Assembly: GCA_006384855.1 (NCBI GenBank)
Contig: VCJN01002469.1
Span: 1-64,000, forward strand
Direction of reading: 5' to 3'
DNA from: Tetraselmis striata
Taxonomy: Eukaryota; Chlorophyta; Chlorodendrophyceae; Chlorodendrales; Chlorodendraceae
Length of the DNA stretch: 64,000 bases
Below, in pieces: positions 52,960 through 64,000 of this stretch. Under the pieces are notes generated by a model. That model saw nothing but the letters and a program-made list of their open reading frames with translations. It had not been told where the DNA came from and ran no database searches. Position numbers and translations under genes: made by a program. Every line of letters begins with the position of its first letter. Position 1 is the first letter of the stretch.

Positions 52960-53430
52960 CAGTCTATATAAAGCGCGGAGGATGATGACACACCACGAGA
53001 GTGTATCGTACATAAGGTGGCATTATATCGTGAGAATATCATCTGCTCCTCGCACACTCCATCCTCGTGAAAGGCTGGCGTGCAGGTACCCTGTAGCGGT
53101 TTGCGCTATTACTTAGCCATGTTAAGACATATATGAAGCTGTTGGTTAGCATGTCTCACCATCGTATTCGTGACGTCAGATCGTTTGTAATGCGTGCCAG
53201 CCGCAAACCGACCCACTACACCGGAAATCGATCCGTGGACTCCGCGCTTCACTGTGAGGTCGCTCCTAATAGCCGCGCTCAATCAAATAAAGCGCGCGGA
53301 TCCGCGGATGACGCACTACGAGAGTAGGGTATCGTAAGGATTGGCGATATAGTCGCTATCAGGATTAAAATCCGTGTCGTGAGGATATGGCGACTATGTA
53401 GCGACTAGTCGATATCTCCTCACACCCTGA
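52960..53430. repeat. dispersed repeat copies (related to 47026-47175)
   Basis: Two diverged copies in the same orientation, 52960-53060 and 53228-53430, sharing agccgc, aaagcgcg-gga, gatgacacac and gtgtatcgta blocks. Confidence 0.6.
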
Positions 53431-53481
53431 TGAAACTGATAAAACCCTGATAAAATGTTGCGCGCTCCGATGATCCTGAGG

Positions 53482-53745
53482 TGTTTTTCCCGCCCTTGGG
53501 ACAGGACTGGCAACAGTGAAACCTTTGCAGCGTCTCTACGACGGCCGTTTGGGCAGCGATCCAGATACGGAATTCCCGGGGTACAGACAGGAAACGCTCC
53601 ATACCGGTAGCAATCAATCAAATCGCCGAAGTATTCATCAACACTCAAAACTCAAATTAACAGCTACTGTCGATGTAATTTCGAACACTACTGGTAGCGC
53701 TCCAGTTGGATCACCGCCCAAAACACTACTGCTGCGGGGCGGGTG
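53482..53745 (+). repeat. dispersed repeat, copy 2 (partner 45955-46160)
   Basis: Shares cagcgtctctacgacggccg and flanking blocks with 45955-46160, with a ~70-bp longer middle. Confidence 0.7.
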
Positions 53746-54524
53746 GGCCGGTGGGGTGTGTCCTGGGTAGTCGCTATGTACAGATTAGTCGCTAGTACCA
53801 GGTACGAGTACTTCTTTAATCCGGAATCATCATATAGCGCTATATATACTTGTGTGCAGCAAGGACTTAAAGGATATATTAAAGGGTATAAAGGATTAGG
53901 TACCTGTAGCCGCAGCGACGATAATTACGCTAGCGGCGTCGTTAATATTAATAATCCTTACTATACAGGGCAGTATGCAGATACATACGTAATCATCGCT
54001 CTATCCCTTAATACTAATAGTTGCGCAGACTGATACAGATACCAGATTACCAGATACCAGATTACCCCCAGATACTGATACCTGATACAGTGCAATGTGC
54101 ACTATCCGTACGGTTACTCATCGTGCGAGCGTATCCCCCGCCACCGCCAGAGAAACGGCACAAACTAGAGAATGTGCCCGGGGTGTGTCCTTGTACAGGT
54201 TGCCGCGTCGGGCGGGCGACCGCGGCCGTCACCACCCGTGGGCCTCGCACGATCGCCAGTTCCGGCGGAGGGGCGGCCGGTCGGGCCGTCTGGCGGCGCA
54301 CCGCTGGCGCACAGCAGGCAAGGCGCAGCAGGGGCAACCCTGGGGCCGTGCTATACCTGTGGACGGTCAACGCAATGGGGCCGACAACGGGGAACATCCG
54401 CGACGATTACCGTTGGCTGGAGCGGGCGGCACACTGGTGTGGCTAACTAAGCACTGCTCGCGAGGGCCGCCCAAGTGCACGAGCGCGGCGACCGAGCTGC
54501 GCACAAGGTGCACATATGCACATA
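53746..54524. other. unassigned sequence left of Gypsy copy 2
   Basis: AT-rich, then GC-rich from 54110. Overlapping ORFs of 90-145 codons (54021-54529) in all three plus frames; none shows a domain. Ends in CATA, the target-site copy of the element that follows. Confidence 0.4.
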
Positions 54525-55042
54525 TGTGACAATAATGGCATGCTCTGTACGGGTACTGTATGATCGTAGCATCATTCATGTACGAGTACCTGCTGTATCG
54601 TATGTGTGCGCGCGTGTGTCACGCGCCACAATACGAGTACTGGTGGATGATGAATCATGAGATGAGTCCTACTGGTACCGGTACATTGTTCAGTAGTAGT
54701 TACGGGATAATACGCATGTGCGTACCCGTAGCGGGCAAATATGTATAATGCACCTGCCTCTGTAACATCAGTTGTATACTTGTGTATAAACTGATGAGTC
54801 AACTACATTTGCGGAGGTCTCTAAGCGACGACCTCCTGTTCGACACTTCAAGGCACGACTCTCCACGGTGACGCGCTTAGCAGTGCGCGTGCCGCTTGGT
54901 GGTGGCTAGCTGTGAGCTAGCCATACGCATAAATAGCGGCGGGTGGTGACAACGTTGTAACCATTGTTTCTTTCTTCTCTATTGCCTCTGTGTTTTCACG
55001 CCAGTCTTGCCTTTTGCGTGTGTGAGGGGCGAGACTGTCGCA
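54525..55042 (+). repeat. 5' LTR of Gypsy copy 2
   Basis: TGTGACAATAATGGC...GAGACTGTCGCA, 518 bp. The primer-binding site TGGTTTCGGAGC starts at 55044. Confidence 0.95.
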
Positions 55043-55121
55043 CTGGTTTCGGAGCTGTTGTTGCGCTCCTTATTCTAGCTTCCACTGCTCAACCTGTGAT
55101 ACCTCGATTGAGAAGTTCGAC

Positions 55122-56873
55122 ATGTCTGAGTCGATGAATTCTGCTGGCAAAAGCCGAGAGCAACTGCTCAACGAGGAAAGTTCAGTCGACCTGTCGACTA
55201 CTAAGGTTTGTGCTGCCGTAGTGGTCACTTATGGTAAAGGTCACTCTGTCGAACGTCAAGTGATCTTAACGACTGAGCCAAATGCTAGATCGACTCTTTT
55301 CATACCAGTCGGAAAGTCGACAGCATCTGACATTACTGTGCGCGGCACGGCTGTGCGGAAACTCCGCGAGGAAACTGGTCTGCTTGTCTCTGAGGACGAC
55401 TTAGAACTGTTTGACGTTCTCATCATAGATGGCATGAAATGTTTCTTATATGCATCTAAGCTATCATCCAAGCAGATAGCCAGTGAAATGCGCACGCCAG
55501 AAAGGTCGTACGCTCTAGTCATGTCGCATTTAGTTGCACCAGTAGCTGCTGGTGAGGAATTAGATGCTGATGCCGATAATGCTCTGATTGGCGTCGAGCG
55601 TACCTTTCCTGAGAGTATCACCCTGGACCCAGAGTCTGATGATTCGTACTCGGTCAGCATTGCCGTGAACAGTCGTGGCAAGCCTGTTCCGACTACTGTG
55701 TGGTACCCTCCATTCATGATTCATACTGCTGTGAGTGATTCCTGGGCGACCGTTTATAAGTCTGTACTACATGGCTTCTGGATGAATCGTTCGTACCCAG
55801 AGCTCCCTCAGCAGTTTGCATTTAGGTATGATACTGGTGAATCACCTATCTGGGATGCCGTGAATCGTTATCTAGTCGTAGATCCAATGGCGACTGACAT
55901 GAGCAAGATAATGATTACTGATGTACCATGGTACGAGACTCCTGATGCTCAACTGACTGAGTCTCAGCGAAAGTCAGCTCAAGCTCAGCCTAAGCAGAAT
56001 GGTGAAGATGTTCTCAAGCTGGACGTATGGCTTACTGGACTGCCGGAGCAGCTTGGTACCGTGGGACTGAAATCGACGACTACTGCCGGACTTGCATATG
56101 CAGTGCAAACTCTGAGTGGAAACTTTCAACGTTGGTGGCAGGGATTCGACTTAAAGTCGTCTTCGCTTCGCCCGACTAACGTTGTAGAGTTTGTCAAGGC
56201 AGTTAGAGAATCATCATTAATGCATGATATAGTTCATGATGCATGCATTGAGTTTGATGGCATCAAACAGGTGTCGGCTGGCCCTCATGACTCTCCAATG
56301 GATTATCGAGAGTTTGTGCATGCCTTCAATGACATCCTGGAAAGAACAAGGCTAACCTTCCCTGATGAGTTCATAGTCCTGAAGTTTGCATCTGCACTGA
56401 GTCACACTAAACTTAAGGAGATGGCTCATAAGTTTGTGACTGAACAGAAGCGTGCAGGACATGCATTGACCCTCAATGAGCTACAACAATATGCAACGGC
56501 AATGGTTGGTAGTAACAAGCCACTGGGTAATGCGGCTAAGCCAATAGTAAATGGACATCCTGCTGGTAATGGCAATGGTGGACAGGACTCCAAGAAGAGA
56601 CCCAAGGTCATCAACATGAATAAGCGTAATCATGGAGATGATGCTTCCCCAGGCGCAAGTAATGGACGCCGCAACACCAATGCCAAACGACAGAAGTCTG
56701 GCGACAAGAAGATGAAGAGTAAGACCTCTATGGCACCTGACAGAAAGATTATAGATTATCTTAACCATGTCAAACTGCATGAGCCAGAGAAGTATGCTAA
56801 GCACATGGCTGCCAAAACATGCTTTAAATGTGGTGAGGCTCACCTTCTGAGAGACTGCCCTAAGATGAAATAG
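55122..56873 (+). CDS. gag: Gag of Gypsy copy 2, 583 aa
   Basis: ATG at 55122 to TAG at 56871-56873. The N-terminal ~130 residues (VVVTYGKGHSVERQVIL ... LREETGLLVSEDDLELFDVL) are the part conserved in copy 1 and in the relative at 38 kb. A capsid-like helical region follows (~330-470: GNFQRWWQGF, MDYREFVHAFNDILERTRLT, FIVLKFASAL). A basic linker (KKRPKVINMNKRNHGDD) precedes one CCHC-type knuckle, CFKCGEAHLLRDC, at residues ~565-578. It would form the particle and bind element RNA. It is in the same frame as pol, separated only by the TAG. Confidence 0.93.
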   Translation: MSESMNSAGKSREQLLNEESSVDLSTTKVCAAVVVTYGKGHSVERQVILTTEPNARSTLFIPVGKSTASDITVRGTAVRKLREETGLLVSEDDLELFDVLIIDGMKCFLYASKLSSKQIASEMRTPERSYALVMSHLVAPVAAGEELDADADNALIGVERTFPESITLDPESDDSYSVSIAVNSRGKPVPTTVWYPPFMIHTAVSDSWATVYKSVLHGFWMNRSYPELPQQFAFRYDTGESPIWDAVNRYLVVDPMATDMSKIMITDVPWYETPDAQLTESQRKSAQAQPKQNGEDVLKLDVWLTGLPEQLGTVGLKSTTTAGLAYAVQTLSGNFQRWWQGFDLKSSSLRPTNVVEFVKAVRESSLMHDIVHDACIEFDGIKQVSAGPHDSPMDYREFVHAFNDILERTRLTFPDEFIVLKFASALSHTKLKEMAHKFVTEQKRAGHALTLNELQQYATAMVGSNKPLGNAAKPIVNGHPAGNGNGGQDSKKRPKVINMNKRNHGDDASPGASNGRRNTNAKRQKSGDKKMKSKTSMAPDRKIIDYLNHVKLHEPEKYAKHMAAKTCFKCGEAHLLRDCPKMK

Positions 56874-56876
56874 GGG
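56871..56876 (+). promoter_or_regulatory. candidate UAG readthrough site between gag and pol
   Basis: AAA-TAG-GGG-TGC; the frame stays open on both sides. The same context is present in copy 1 (23852-23857). A small stem (ATGATG/CATCAT) lies about 40 bases downstream in copy 2 and, with one change, in copy 1. Confidence 0.6.
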
Positions 56877-59800
56877 TGCCCGTGTTCTACTGATGACAGC
56901 TCAGTGGATAGGGATGTAAATGATGTTTGTGTTGCATCATGCTGTCCAGTAACTGTCGAGTCGCATGATTGCGAAGTTACTGCTGCCGATATGTCATTGG
57001 CACCTGAGGTATCTGCATTATTGTCTAATGCACGTCTGAATGACGATATACCTGTGACGAGTACATATTTGAGTGACGATGTCGTAATCTCTGACTGTAG
57101 TAACGACTATGTTGAGTCGCCTACTAATGAGAACTCGAATAGTGTACACGAGTCCTGTACGACTTTGCCAGTAGCCCATGTAACGGGTGCTCGGAAAGTT
57201 TCGACTCATCGTCGCGTAAAGGCTCTAAGGCGTCGTATGCCTAGAAAGACTGCAGTCAGTGCCGAGTGGCGACTGGTCGATAGAGTCTTCGATCCCTTAC
57301 ATGATATGTTCCAGTTTACGCTGGAGGGGTGTGCGGATAATGAGGGTCTGAATACCCATCGAAACTTGCCGTTCTGTTCAGAACAAGATTCGATATTATC
57401 GCGCGACTTGTCAAATGAACGTGTGTTCATACACCCTCCATGGCATATGACTGAGTCTATTGCGAGGCATTTTGAGCAATGCCGTAATAGAGCTAAAGAA
57501 CATACTGTAGGAGTGTTTGTATTGCCTGCATTTGATAGATTCAGTGCTTTGACAAAGCATTGGAAACTATTGCAGCAATACCCGGCAAAGACACCTTTGT
57601 TCACCAGGTGGTCTGATAAAAATGCCACAGTCCAGGAAAATGTTAGACCGCCAAAGTATGGGGTTAACATTTGGTTAGTTGATGCTAACTGTGCTTTTCC
57701 TGATGACTTTGTACCTAAAACTGTCACAAGTCCAAATGTGAGTTTTAACGTGGACTCTGCAAAAGTTGCAGATTCTAGCGTTGGTATTGGTGAACGTGCA
57801 TCTGAGTCTATAAATGAGTGTGATGCTGTCAATGTGACTGATCCATCATTTTGGAGTATGCAAAGGCAAAGTTTGCCTCAGATTGCTTCTTTGACTCGTT
57901 GGGATGACCCCATGCCATTGTTGAAAGTTAATGTGACAATTAACGATGACGCCGTTGTGGATGCACTGGTTGATAATGCGGCATCTTTAGATTTTATATC
58001 TGAGGACTTTGTGCGCAGAAACAACTTGCAGATACAAAAGTTGAAAGCCAGAACACCTGTCCGTTTGGCTAATGGTCAACGTGTCTCATGTTGCCATACA
58101 ACTGTTGTGTCTCTGTCTGTTGGAGGACATGTATTTGAGAATCGAGTATTTTATATACTGCGTGAGCTCAAAGTCTCCGACATTGTATTGGGTTTAACTT
58201 GGCTTGATGAAGCGCAAGTTACCATTAAGTATGGTACGGAACGTATCATGACTTTAATGGATGGAACCCATGTACCTGTTGTAATAGTGGGTCGTACTCC
58301 TGCATGTAGCATGATTACTTCCACTAGGGTACAAAAGTTGATGCGCAAAACTGCTCGTGCGTCTAAGCATAATTCTTTGGCTGAATTCTATGTCGTTGAA
58401 ATGTCGGTTATAAAGGATGATCCTGACCTGCATTTAGACAATGCTATGACACCAGAGCAAAAGGATGCTATTCGTCATTTGTTGTATGACGAGTTTCCTG
58501 AAATTTTGCGTCCAGTCAACAGGCCGCCTGTTCATCGGCCATGGGATCACAAAATTGAGTTAACTGGCAGAATGAAACGCCAAAGACTTAATCGTTTGTC
58601 TCCCGCTGAACGTGCTGAATTGGATCGCCAACTCAAAGATGCGATTGCCGCTGGACTTGTTCGTCCTAGTCAATCTGAGTTTGGTTCGCCTATTCTTTTT
58701 GTTAAGAAGGCAGATGGATCCCTTCGGTTGTGTGTCGATTTTCGTGGGCTGAACGAGGTCACTCGAAAGGATATGTATCCTTTGCCGCGAATTGATGAAA
58801 CGTTGGATTCTCTCCGCAATGCCCGTTGCTATACCCATCTGGATTTAGCATCAGGTTATTGGCAGGTTGCCATTGCAGAGGAGGACATCCACAAGACAGC
58901 GTTTCAGACACCTGATGGTCTATGGGAGTGGACTGCAATGCCATTTGGTTTGTGCAATGCCCCAGCCACTTTCCAGCGCATGATGAATGACATCTTGAGA
59001 CCATTTTTGCGTGACTTTGTGGTGGTGTATCTGGATGATATATGTATATATTCAGATAATTATGATGACCACATAAAGCACCTTCGTTTAGTTTTTGAGA
59101 AACTGAATGAATATAATCTGAGGTTGCAATTAAAGAAATGTTTCTTTGGCATGCAATCTATGGATTATTTGGGGTATACCGTCGCTGATGGTAAGTTGTC
59201 TGTTTCAGAGGCCAAAGTGGCTGCAGTTAGGGATTGGCCTGTCCCTAAAACTCAGAGTGAAGTCAGAAGTTTTGTACAATTCTGCAATTTCTACTCTAAG
59301 TTTATTCATCATTTCAGTGATTTAACTGCACCATTGACTGACTTATTGCGTAAGTCTAAACCAGTTCATGTTGACTGGTCACCGGCGTGTCAGGAAGCCT
59401 TTGAGACCCTTCGTCTGCGACTGATTTCCGCTCCGTGTCTTTCCATTCCTTCCATGGGGGCGGATGCGACGTTCACCGTAGCGACAGATGCGTCCAACGT
59501 AGGGCTTGCTGCAGTGCTACTGCATGACCAAGGAGGAGGTCCTCAACCAGTGAGTTACTGGGCGCGAAAGCTGAATGCAGCTGAGCGTGGTAATACCTAC
59601 AGTGCTTATGATTTGGAAGCTTTGGCTGTCTGTGAATCAATTAAGCACTGGCGTTGTTACCTTGAAGGGTGCTGTCGATTCCTTGTTGTCTCAGATCATG
59701 ACACCCTGCGTCATCTGCTCAGGCAACCGGCAGAAAGGTTGAACCGGCGACAAGTGCGCTATGTACGCGACTTGCAGCCGTTTGTTGGGTCCATATCTCT

Positions 59801-61501
59801 TGCATACCGAAAGGGCAAGTGGAATGAAGCCGATCCGTTGTCGCGTAGACCGGATTTTAAGCCGATTGGTTTCGGTGGCTTATATTGGACCGGGGATGTG
59901 CCGGACGCGGCTGAATCACTCGTGAGTGAACATCGCCCATGTACTGCGGTATTGTCGGCTGTAAGTGCGTCGTCACTTAGCCTTGATGACAATATTCTCC
60001 ACCTTATTAAGGCTGGATATGCAGAGGACGCGTTCTACTCCTTATGGGGGGGGGTGGAAGCAGTCCGGTCATGTGGTAGAGCACGATGGTTATTTTTGGA
60101 GACATGGACGTCTTTGCATACCAACCAATCGTGACATCATCAATAAGATATTGTATGAGCTACATGATTCTGTTGGTCACCGTGCTTATGCAAGCACCTT
60201 GGCACGTGCCTTGGACCGTTTTTGGTGGACACGCATACGACATGACGTGAAAACCTATTGTGAACAATGTTCGGTGTGCCGGCGTGTTCGTGCACGTCCG
60301 CAGCCACCTGCACCAACACAGCCCTTACCAGTACCGCCACGTCCATGGCATACGGTTGGTTTGGATTTTATAACCGAGTTACCTGAGAGTAATGGTTATA
60401 ATACTATGTTGGTTGTGTGTTGCCATCTGTCCCGGCAAGCACATTTTATTCCAACCACAGTCAACGTGACTGGTGGACAGGCAGCTGAATTATTTCTGAA
60501 GGAAGTATTCAGGCTGCATGGAATACCTCGTGTGATCGTCTCTGATAGAGATCCACGGTTCCTGTCTGCATTCTGGCAAACTCTGTGGCGGAGACTTGGC
60601 ACTAAATTGAACATGTCTAGTGGCCAACATCCTGAAACAGATGGTTTGACTGAACGCATTAATGCCATAGTCACTGAGTTGGCTCGTGCGTTTTGTTGTT
60701 TCGATGGTTCAAACTGGGTAGACCAGTTACCATTGATGGAATTTGCGTATAATTCCAACAAAGCACTTGGCATTGAGCATGCACCATTTGAGGTTATGTA
60801 TGGTTTCAATCCTGAAACGCCTCCGGATGTATTGTTTGGTATGAGACCAACAATAGCATTCTCTCGTGATGCTCAGCAACGTATCCAAGATATGAAGGAG
60901 ATTCACGAGTTGGTTCGGTCAGTGTTGGCTGTCCATAAAGATGAATTGACTGTTCGTCCTAGTGTTAGGCAACAGCGCAATCCTCCTATCTTCAATGTTG
61001 GAGATAGAGTATCTGTGGATACCCGTCTGCTTAAGGTCAAAGGTCAGCCTTGCAAAAAAGCTGATGGACAAGCAGCTTGGCCCATTTTCTATTGTAGAGA
61101 AAATTGGCGGTCATAGTTATCGACTGAAATTACCTGCTGGTGTTAAGTTGCACCCAGTATTTCATGTTAATAACTTGAGACCCTGTCCCACTGCGCCGTT
61201 GCGCCCGCATGTACCTCTTGTTGTTGGTACCGGTGACGACTCTGATGATGAGTATGAGATTGACAAGATTACCAGCGTTAAGATCGGTTCCATGCCCGGT
61301 TTACGTGGTACTCAGTTGCAATTTCTTGTTCACTTTGCGGATGAGTCTATTGCCCCTGTTTGGCATCGTTTGTTTGATGTTAAAAGGACAATAGCATTGC
61401 AGGATTTTATGGCTACTCCCAAATGGTTGGACTTTGTAAAGTCACCTGAATTTGTGGAGCATATACATAAATACCCGGCACGTGTGCCGACTGCAAATTA
61501 A
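56874..61501 (+). pseudogene. pol: Pol of Gypsy copy 2, two +1 frameshifts
   Basis: Open from after the gag TAG (first ATG in the copy 1 position at 56991) to about 60054 in the gag frame. A run of nine G (60046-60054) replaces the eight of copy 1 and shifts the frame just before integrase. Integrase then reads in the next frame to about 61060, where six A replace five (61054-61059) and the chromodomain-like end continues in the third frame to the TAA at 61499-61501. Protease, RT (YLDDI), RNase H and all integrase catalytic residues are otherwise preserved and nearly identical to copy 1. Both changes are in homopolymers, so sequencing error is a real alternative to true inactivation. Confidence 0.93.
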
Positions 61502-61552
61502 ACTGCCTGTGGAATGCTATTTCACACTGTTGTCAAGGGGGGAGAGATGTAG

Positions 61553-62070
61553 TGTGACAATAATGGCATACTCTGTACGGGTACTGTATGATCGTAGCAT
61601 CATTCATGTACGAGTACCTGCTGTATCGTATGTGTGCGCGCGTGTGTCACGCGCCACAATACGAGTACTGGTGGATGATGAATCATGAGATGAGTCCTAC
61701 TGGTACCGGTACACTGTTCAGTAGTAGTTACGGGATAATACGCATGTGCGTACCCGTAGCGGGCATATATGTATAATGCACCTGCCTCTGTAACATCAGT
61801 TGTATACTTGTGTATAAACTGATGTGTCAACTACATGTGCGGAGGTCTCTAAGCGACGACCTCCTGTTCGACACTTCAAGGCACGACTCTCCACGGTGAC
61901 GCGCTTAGCAGTGCGCGTGCCGCTTGGTGGTGGCTAGCTGTGAGCTAGCCATACGCATAAATAGCGGCGGGTGGTGACAACGTTGTAACCATTGTTTCTT
62001 TCTTCTCTATTGCCTCTGTATTTTCACGCCAGTCTTGCCTTTTGCGCGTGTGAGGGGCGAGACTGTCGCA
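61553..62070 (+). repeat. 3' LTR of Gypsy copy 2
   Basis: 518 bp, preceded by the same purine tract as copy 1 and followed by CATA. Confidence 0.95.
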
Positions 62071-62109
62071 CATAAATATGTCGGGTGTTTATATAGGTTT
62101 TTAATGATG

Positions 62110-63584
62110 CCTTCGGGTACTGGACCCAGTGGATTTACCTGCAAAGGTAGTCGTACCGCGATTACCTGTGAAGGCGGCCCACGGGGACCTCTACTACCTG
62201 GGAAATAAACCTACGTATGAGTAGCTGCGTGTGGCTGGATTTTTGGATGGTTTTCGGCGGGCCATTCGAGTAAACTCTACCATGTGTTGCTCACCTTCTT
62301 CTTGCGAGAAGATTGTTGGTCAGATCTGCAAGACCACATTAGCCACATCCCCGATGATTTGTTGCAGCCGCAGAAGGAGGGTGTCCATGTCAACGGGAAG
62401 CACTACAACATCAAGCTGCTGGTGGGCGGCGACATGAATGAGGTCCTTAGCGGCCACTGTGGATGCAACGGCACGTTCCCGTGCATCTACTGCATTGTGG
62501 AGACATATGATGAGCGGGCCATGTCCTTGCAACAATGGTGGAGTGCAGGCATCAGCATGAGGAACATTGAGGAGCTGGAGCTCATGACACATACCGTCAT
62601 AGACAGCCGGTGCCCATTCTCCAAGTGCGCCGATCGGGATGTTACATCCAGCAGCGCCGAGCTCACAGATGAGTGTGGGCAGGAGGCGGGCCCTTCAGCA
62701 GCAGCACTACGGCGTATGCAGAGGGCGCTCACCGTACGTCATACTACTGGACATCCCGGACTACATCATTGACATCCTCCACCTGATGATCCAATTACTC
62801 CCGCAGCTCTTCAAGCACACAGTGGCGAAGCATTGTGATGCCGCCAAACAGCAAGCGCTGGCGGACTGGGCACTGTCGGAGCTGAACATCAAGCTCTCTA
62901 CTACCGCCAAGGCGGGTCAGTCCAAGACATGCGCAATAAACATTGATCTAAAGATTGATCTTACTGGAGAGACATGGCCTAGAGTGACACCTGCCAGGTG
63001 CTCATGGACATCTACGTGGCCATTCCGCAGTTTGCCTTAGCCACAGTGGCGGGGCATGGACAAGATGTTGTGCGAAAACGCCATCAAGGTGTGGGAGCTG
63101 TTCTTCAAGCTCTAGCAAGATCACGCATGGCTGTGAGGACAGCAACCCAACTGTTGTCGAGGCGCATGCAACGGAGTCGGAGCAGATAGGCAGCCGGTTG
63201 TTGTCAGCGTACATGCAGGTGGCCAACAAGAAGGATGTGACAATGTACATCCATTTCAGCGCCGTCCACCTGGGCCAGATGATCCGCCGGCATGTCAACC
63301 TGGGCAAGTGGTGCAGCCAAGAGTTGAACGCCCTACACCAATGGATGCACTTCTTTGGCCGGCATGGCCGCAAGAAGCAAAAGCGGCATGCAGTTGCTAG
63401 CATCCTCACGGCATGCACCATGAAGGCGTTCTCAGCCCGCACCAAGGTGGTCACCGCGAAGGCAGCAGGCGCGCGCGCCCGGGCCACGGTGAAGGCAGCC
63501 GCCAAGCAAGCCGCTTCCGGCGTGGCCCGCACCAAGTTCACATGGGGGGCACAAGAGCAAGCACATGGTGCAAAAGCACGTTGA
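62110..63584 (+). pseudogene. degenerate DNA-transposon transposase, superfamily unassigned
   Basis: Coding-like blocks in order: VDLPAKVVVPRLPVKAAHGD and YYLGNKPTYE (62130-62220); LLVGGDMNEVLSGHCGCNGT then FPCIYC (62407-62495), a 'GGD----L---G-----PC-+C' motif; LDIPDYIIDILHLMIQLLPQ (62745-62805); LMDIYVAIPQFALA (63000-63045); and VTMYIHFSAVHLGQMIRRHV then SQELNALHQWMHFFGRHG (63238-63370), ending in a Lys/Ala-rich tail at 63584. Frame changes near 62220, 62730, 62990 and 63110 and internal stops show decay. The Cys pair and the 'D--H---+' phrase suggest a CACTA-like or similar cut-and-paste transposase. I cannot place the acidic catalytic residues. Gypsy copy 2 ends 40 bp upstream. Confidence 0.5.
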
Positions 63585-64000
63585 TGCTGTGAAGGCGCCG
63601 TGCAGGGACAAGAAATAGATAGAGGTGCAATATGACTATAACATAGACGCCAAGCAGTAGCAGCGTCATTTGAATCTATGGACAACCCTCTCCATTCTCT
63701 ATACTTTATGTGTAAGCGATTTGAAATCAGCTTTACCCTGCAAAGCTTATTGCTCCGATGAGTATGTTTGCTTAACCCAAGCAACGCCATTCCCGCTCAG
63801 TGCTAAACACATATATATGTGCCACGCTCCTCAGCGCATGTGGCCACCCCTCAACAAAGTTGATTCCGTTGAAGCGCGCATCATGCGTCAAGTCGTAGCT
63901 AATCTCTCTAGCGTACATCTCAAACCGGCCCGGCGCGCGCGCCATGCGGTATGCCATCTCAAACTTGTACTTGTACTTGAGGAGGGATAGCTCACGCTTC
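63585..64000. other. no feature recognised
   Basis: Short ORFs on both strands only; the transposase-like element may continue beyond the window. Confidence 0.35.

Larger units (their letters stand above)
54525..62070 (+). mobile_element. Ty3/Gypsy LTR retrotransposon, copy 2 (7.55 kb)
   Basis: LTRs of 518 bp at 54525-55042 and 61553-62070 differ at about seven sites by eye, so this copy is older than copy 1. CATA flanks both sides (54521-54524, 62071-62074). Gag is intact. Pol is in the gag frame after one TAG and carries two +1 homopolymer changes. Family and order are as for copy 1. Confidence 0.97.

Noticed and set aside
1..64000. tRNA, rRNA or snRNA genes.
   Set aside because: No stretch with convincing tRNA A/B boxes or conserved rRNA words was seen by eye; a covariance-model scan would be needed to exclude them.

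Overview
The window is nuclear DNA from a eukaryote, most likely a green alga (Chlorophyta, probably Chlorophyceae). The reasons are intron-rich genes with short GT-AG introns, a plastid-type SET-domain lysine methyltransferase of the Rubisco LSMT family, TTTAGGG-like repeat traces, and a transposon mix (Ty3/Gypsy, DIRS, endonuclease-type LINEs, CACTA-like) of the kind seen in that group. The species cannot be named from sequence alone. There is no bacterial operon structure.

Layout. 1-2.5 kb: degenerate ~180-bp satellite array. 2.67-10.34 kb: a 7.67-kb CACTA-like DNA transposon with 22-bp CACTG...CAGTG inverted ends and a TTT target duplication; it holds broken transposase-type reading frames, a Cys-rich ORF on the minus strand, a 3-copy ~371-bp tandem repeat and many poly-C/poly-G runs. 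10.7-12.2 kb: copy of a ~450-bp dispersed repeat and a broken minus-strand ORF. 12.46-16.38 kb: a second, probably non-autonomous element with ~95-bp inverted ends, carrying ~150-bp satellite units and an inverted pair of the ~450-bp repeat. 16.6-19.7 kb: the clearest host gene, an 8-exon SET-domain methyltransferase (minus strand). 20.1-21.2 kb: a possible LTR-TRIM. 22.19-29.05 kb: full-length Ty3/Gypsy copy 1. 29.2-33.6 kb: retroelement debris including a LINE 3' half. 34.66-37.63 kb: a 5'-truncated LINE with a 13-bp target duplication. 38.0-38.7 kb: fragment of a diverged Gypsy relative. 38.7-41.0 kb: DIRS-like pseudogene (RT, RNase H, tyrosine recombinase). 41.2-43.5 kb: minus-strand LINE fragment framed by an inverted repeat. 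43.8-47.2 kb: repeat fragments. 47.7-52.2 kb: second host gene (minus strand), with a 15-copy Lys/Pro/Glu-rich 38-residue repeat. 52.2-54.5 kb: repeat debris with a 56-bp LINE tail. 54.53-62.07 kb: Ty3/Gypsy copy 2, with gag intact. 62.1-63.6 kb: degenerate transposase.

The two Gypsy copies are the most informative part. Both keep gag (or its end) and pol in one frame separated by a single UAG, which suggests stop-codon readthrough. Copy 1 has an intact pol, near-identical LTRs and a wrecked gag carrying unrelated sequence; copy 2 has an intact gag and a pol broken by two +1 homopolymer changes. The two are therefore complementary in function. The two host genes were reconstructed from phase-consistent exons. 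Most of the remaining window is mobile DNA.
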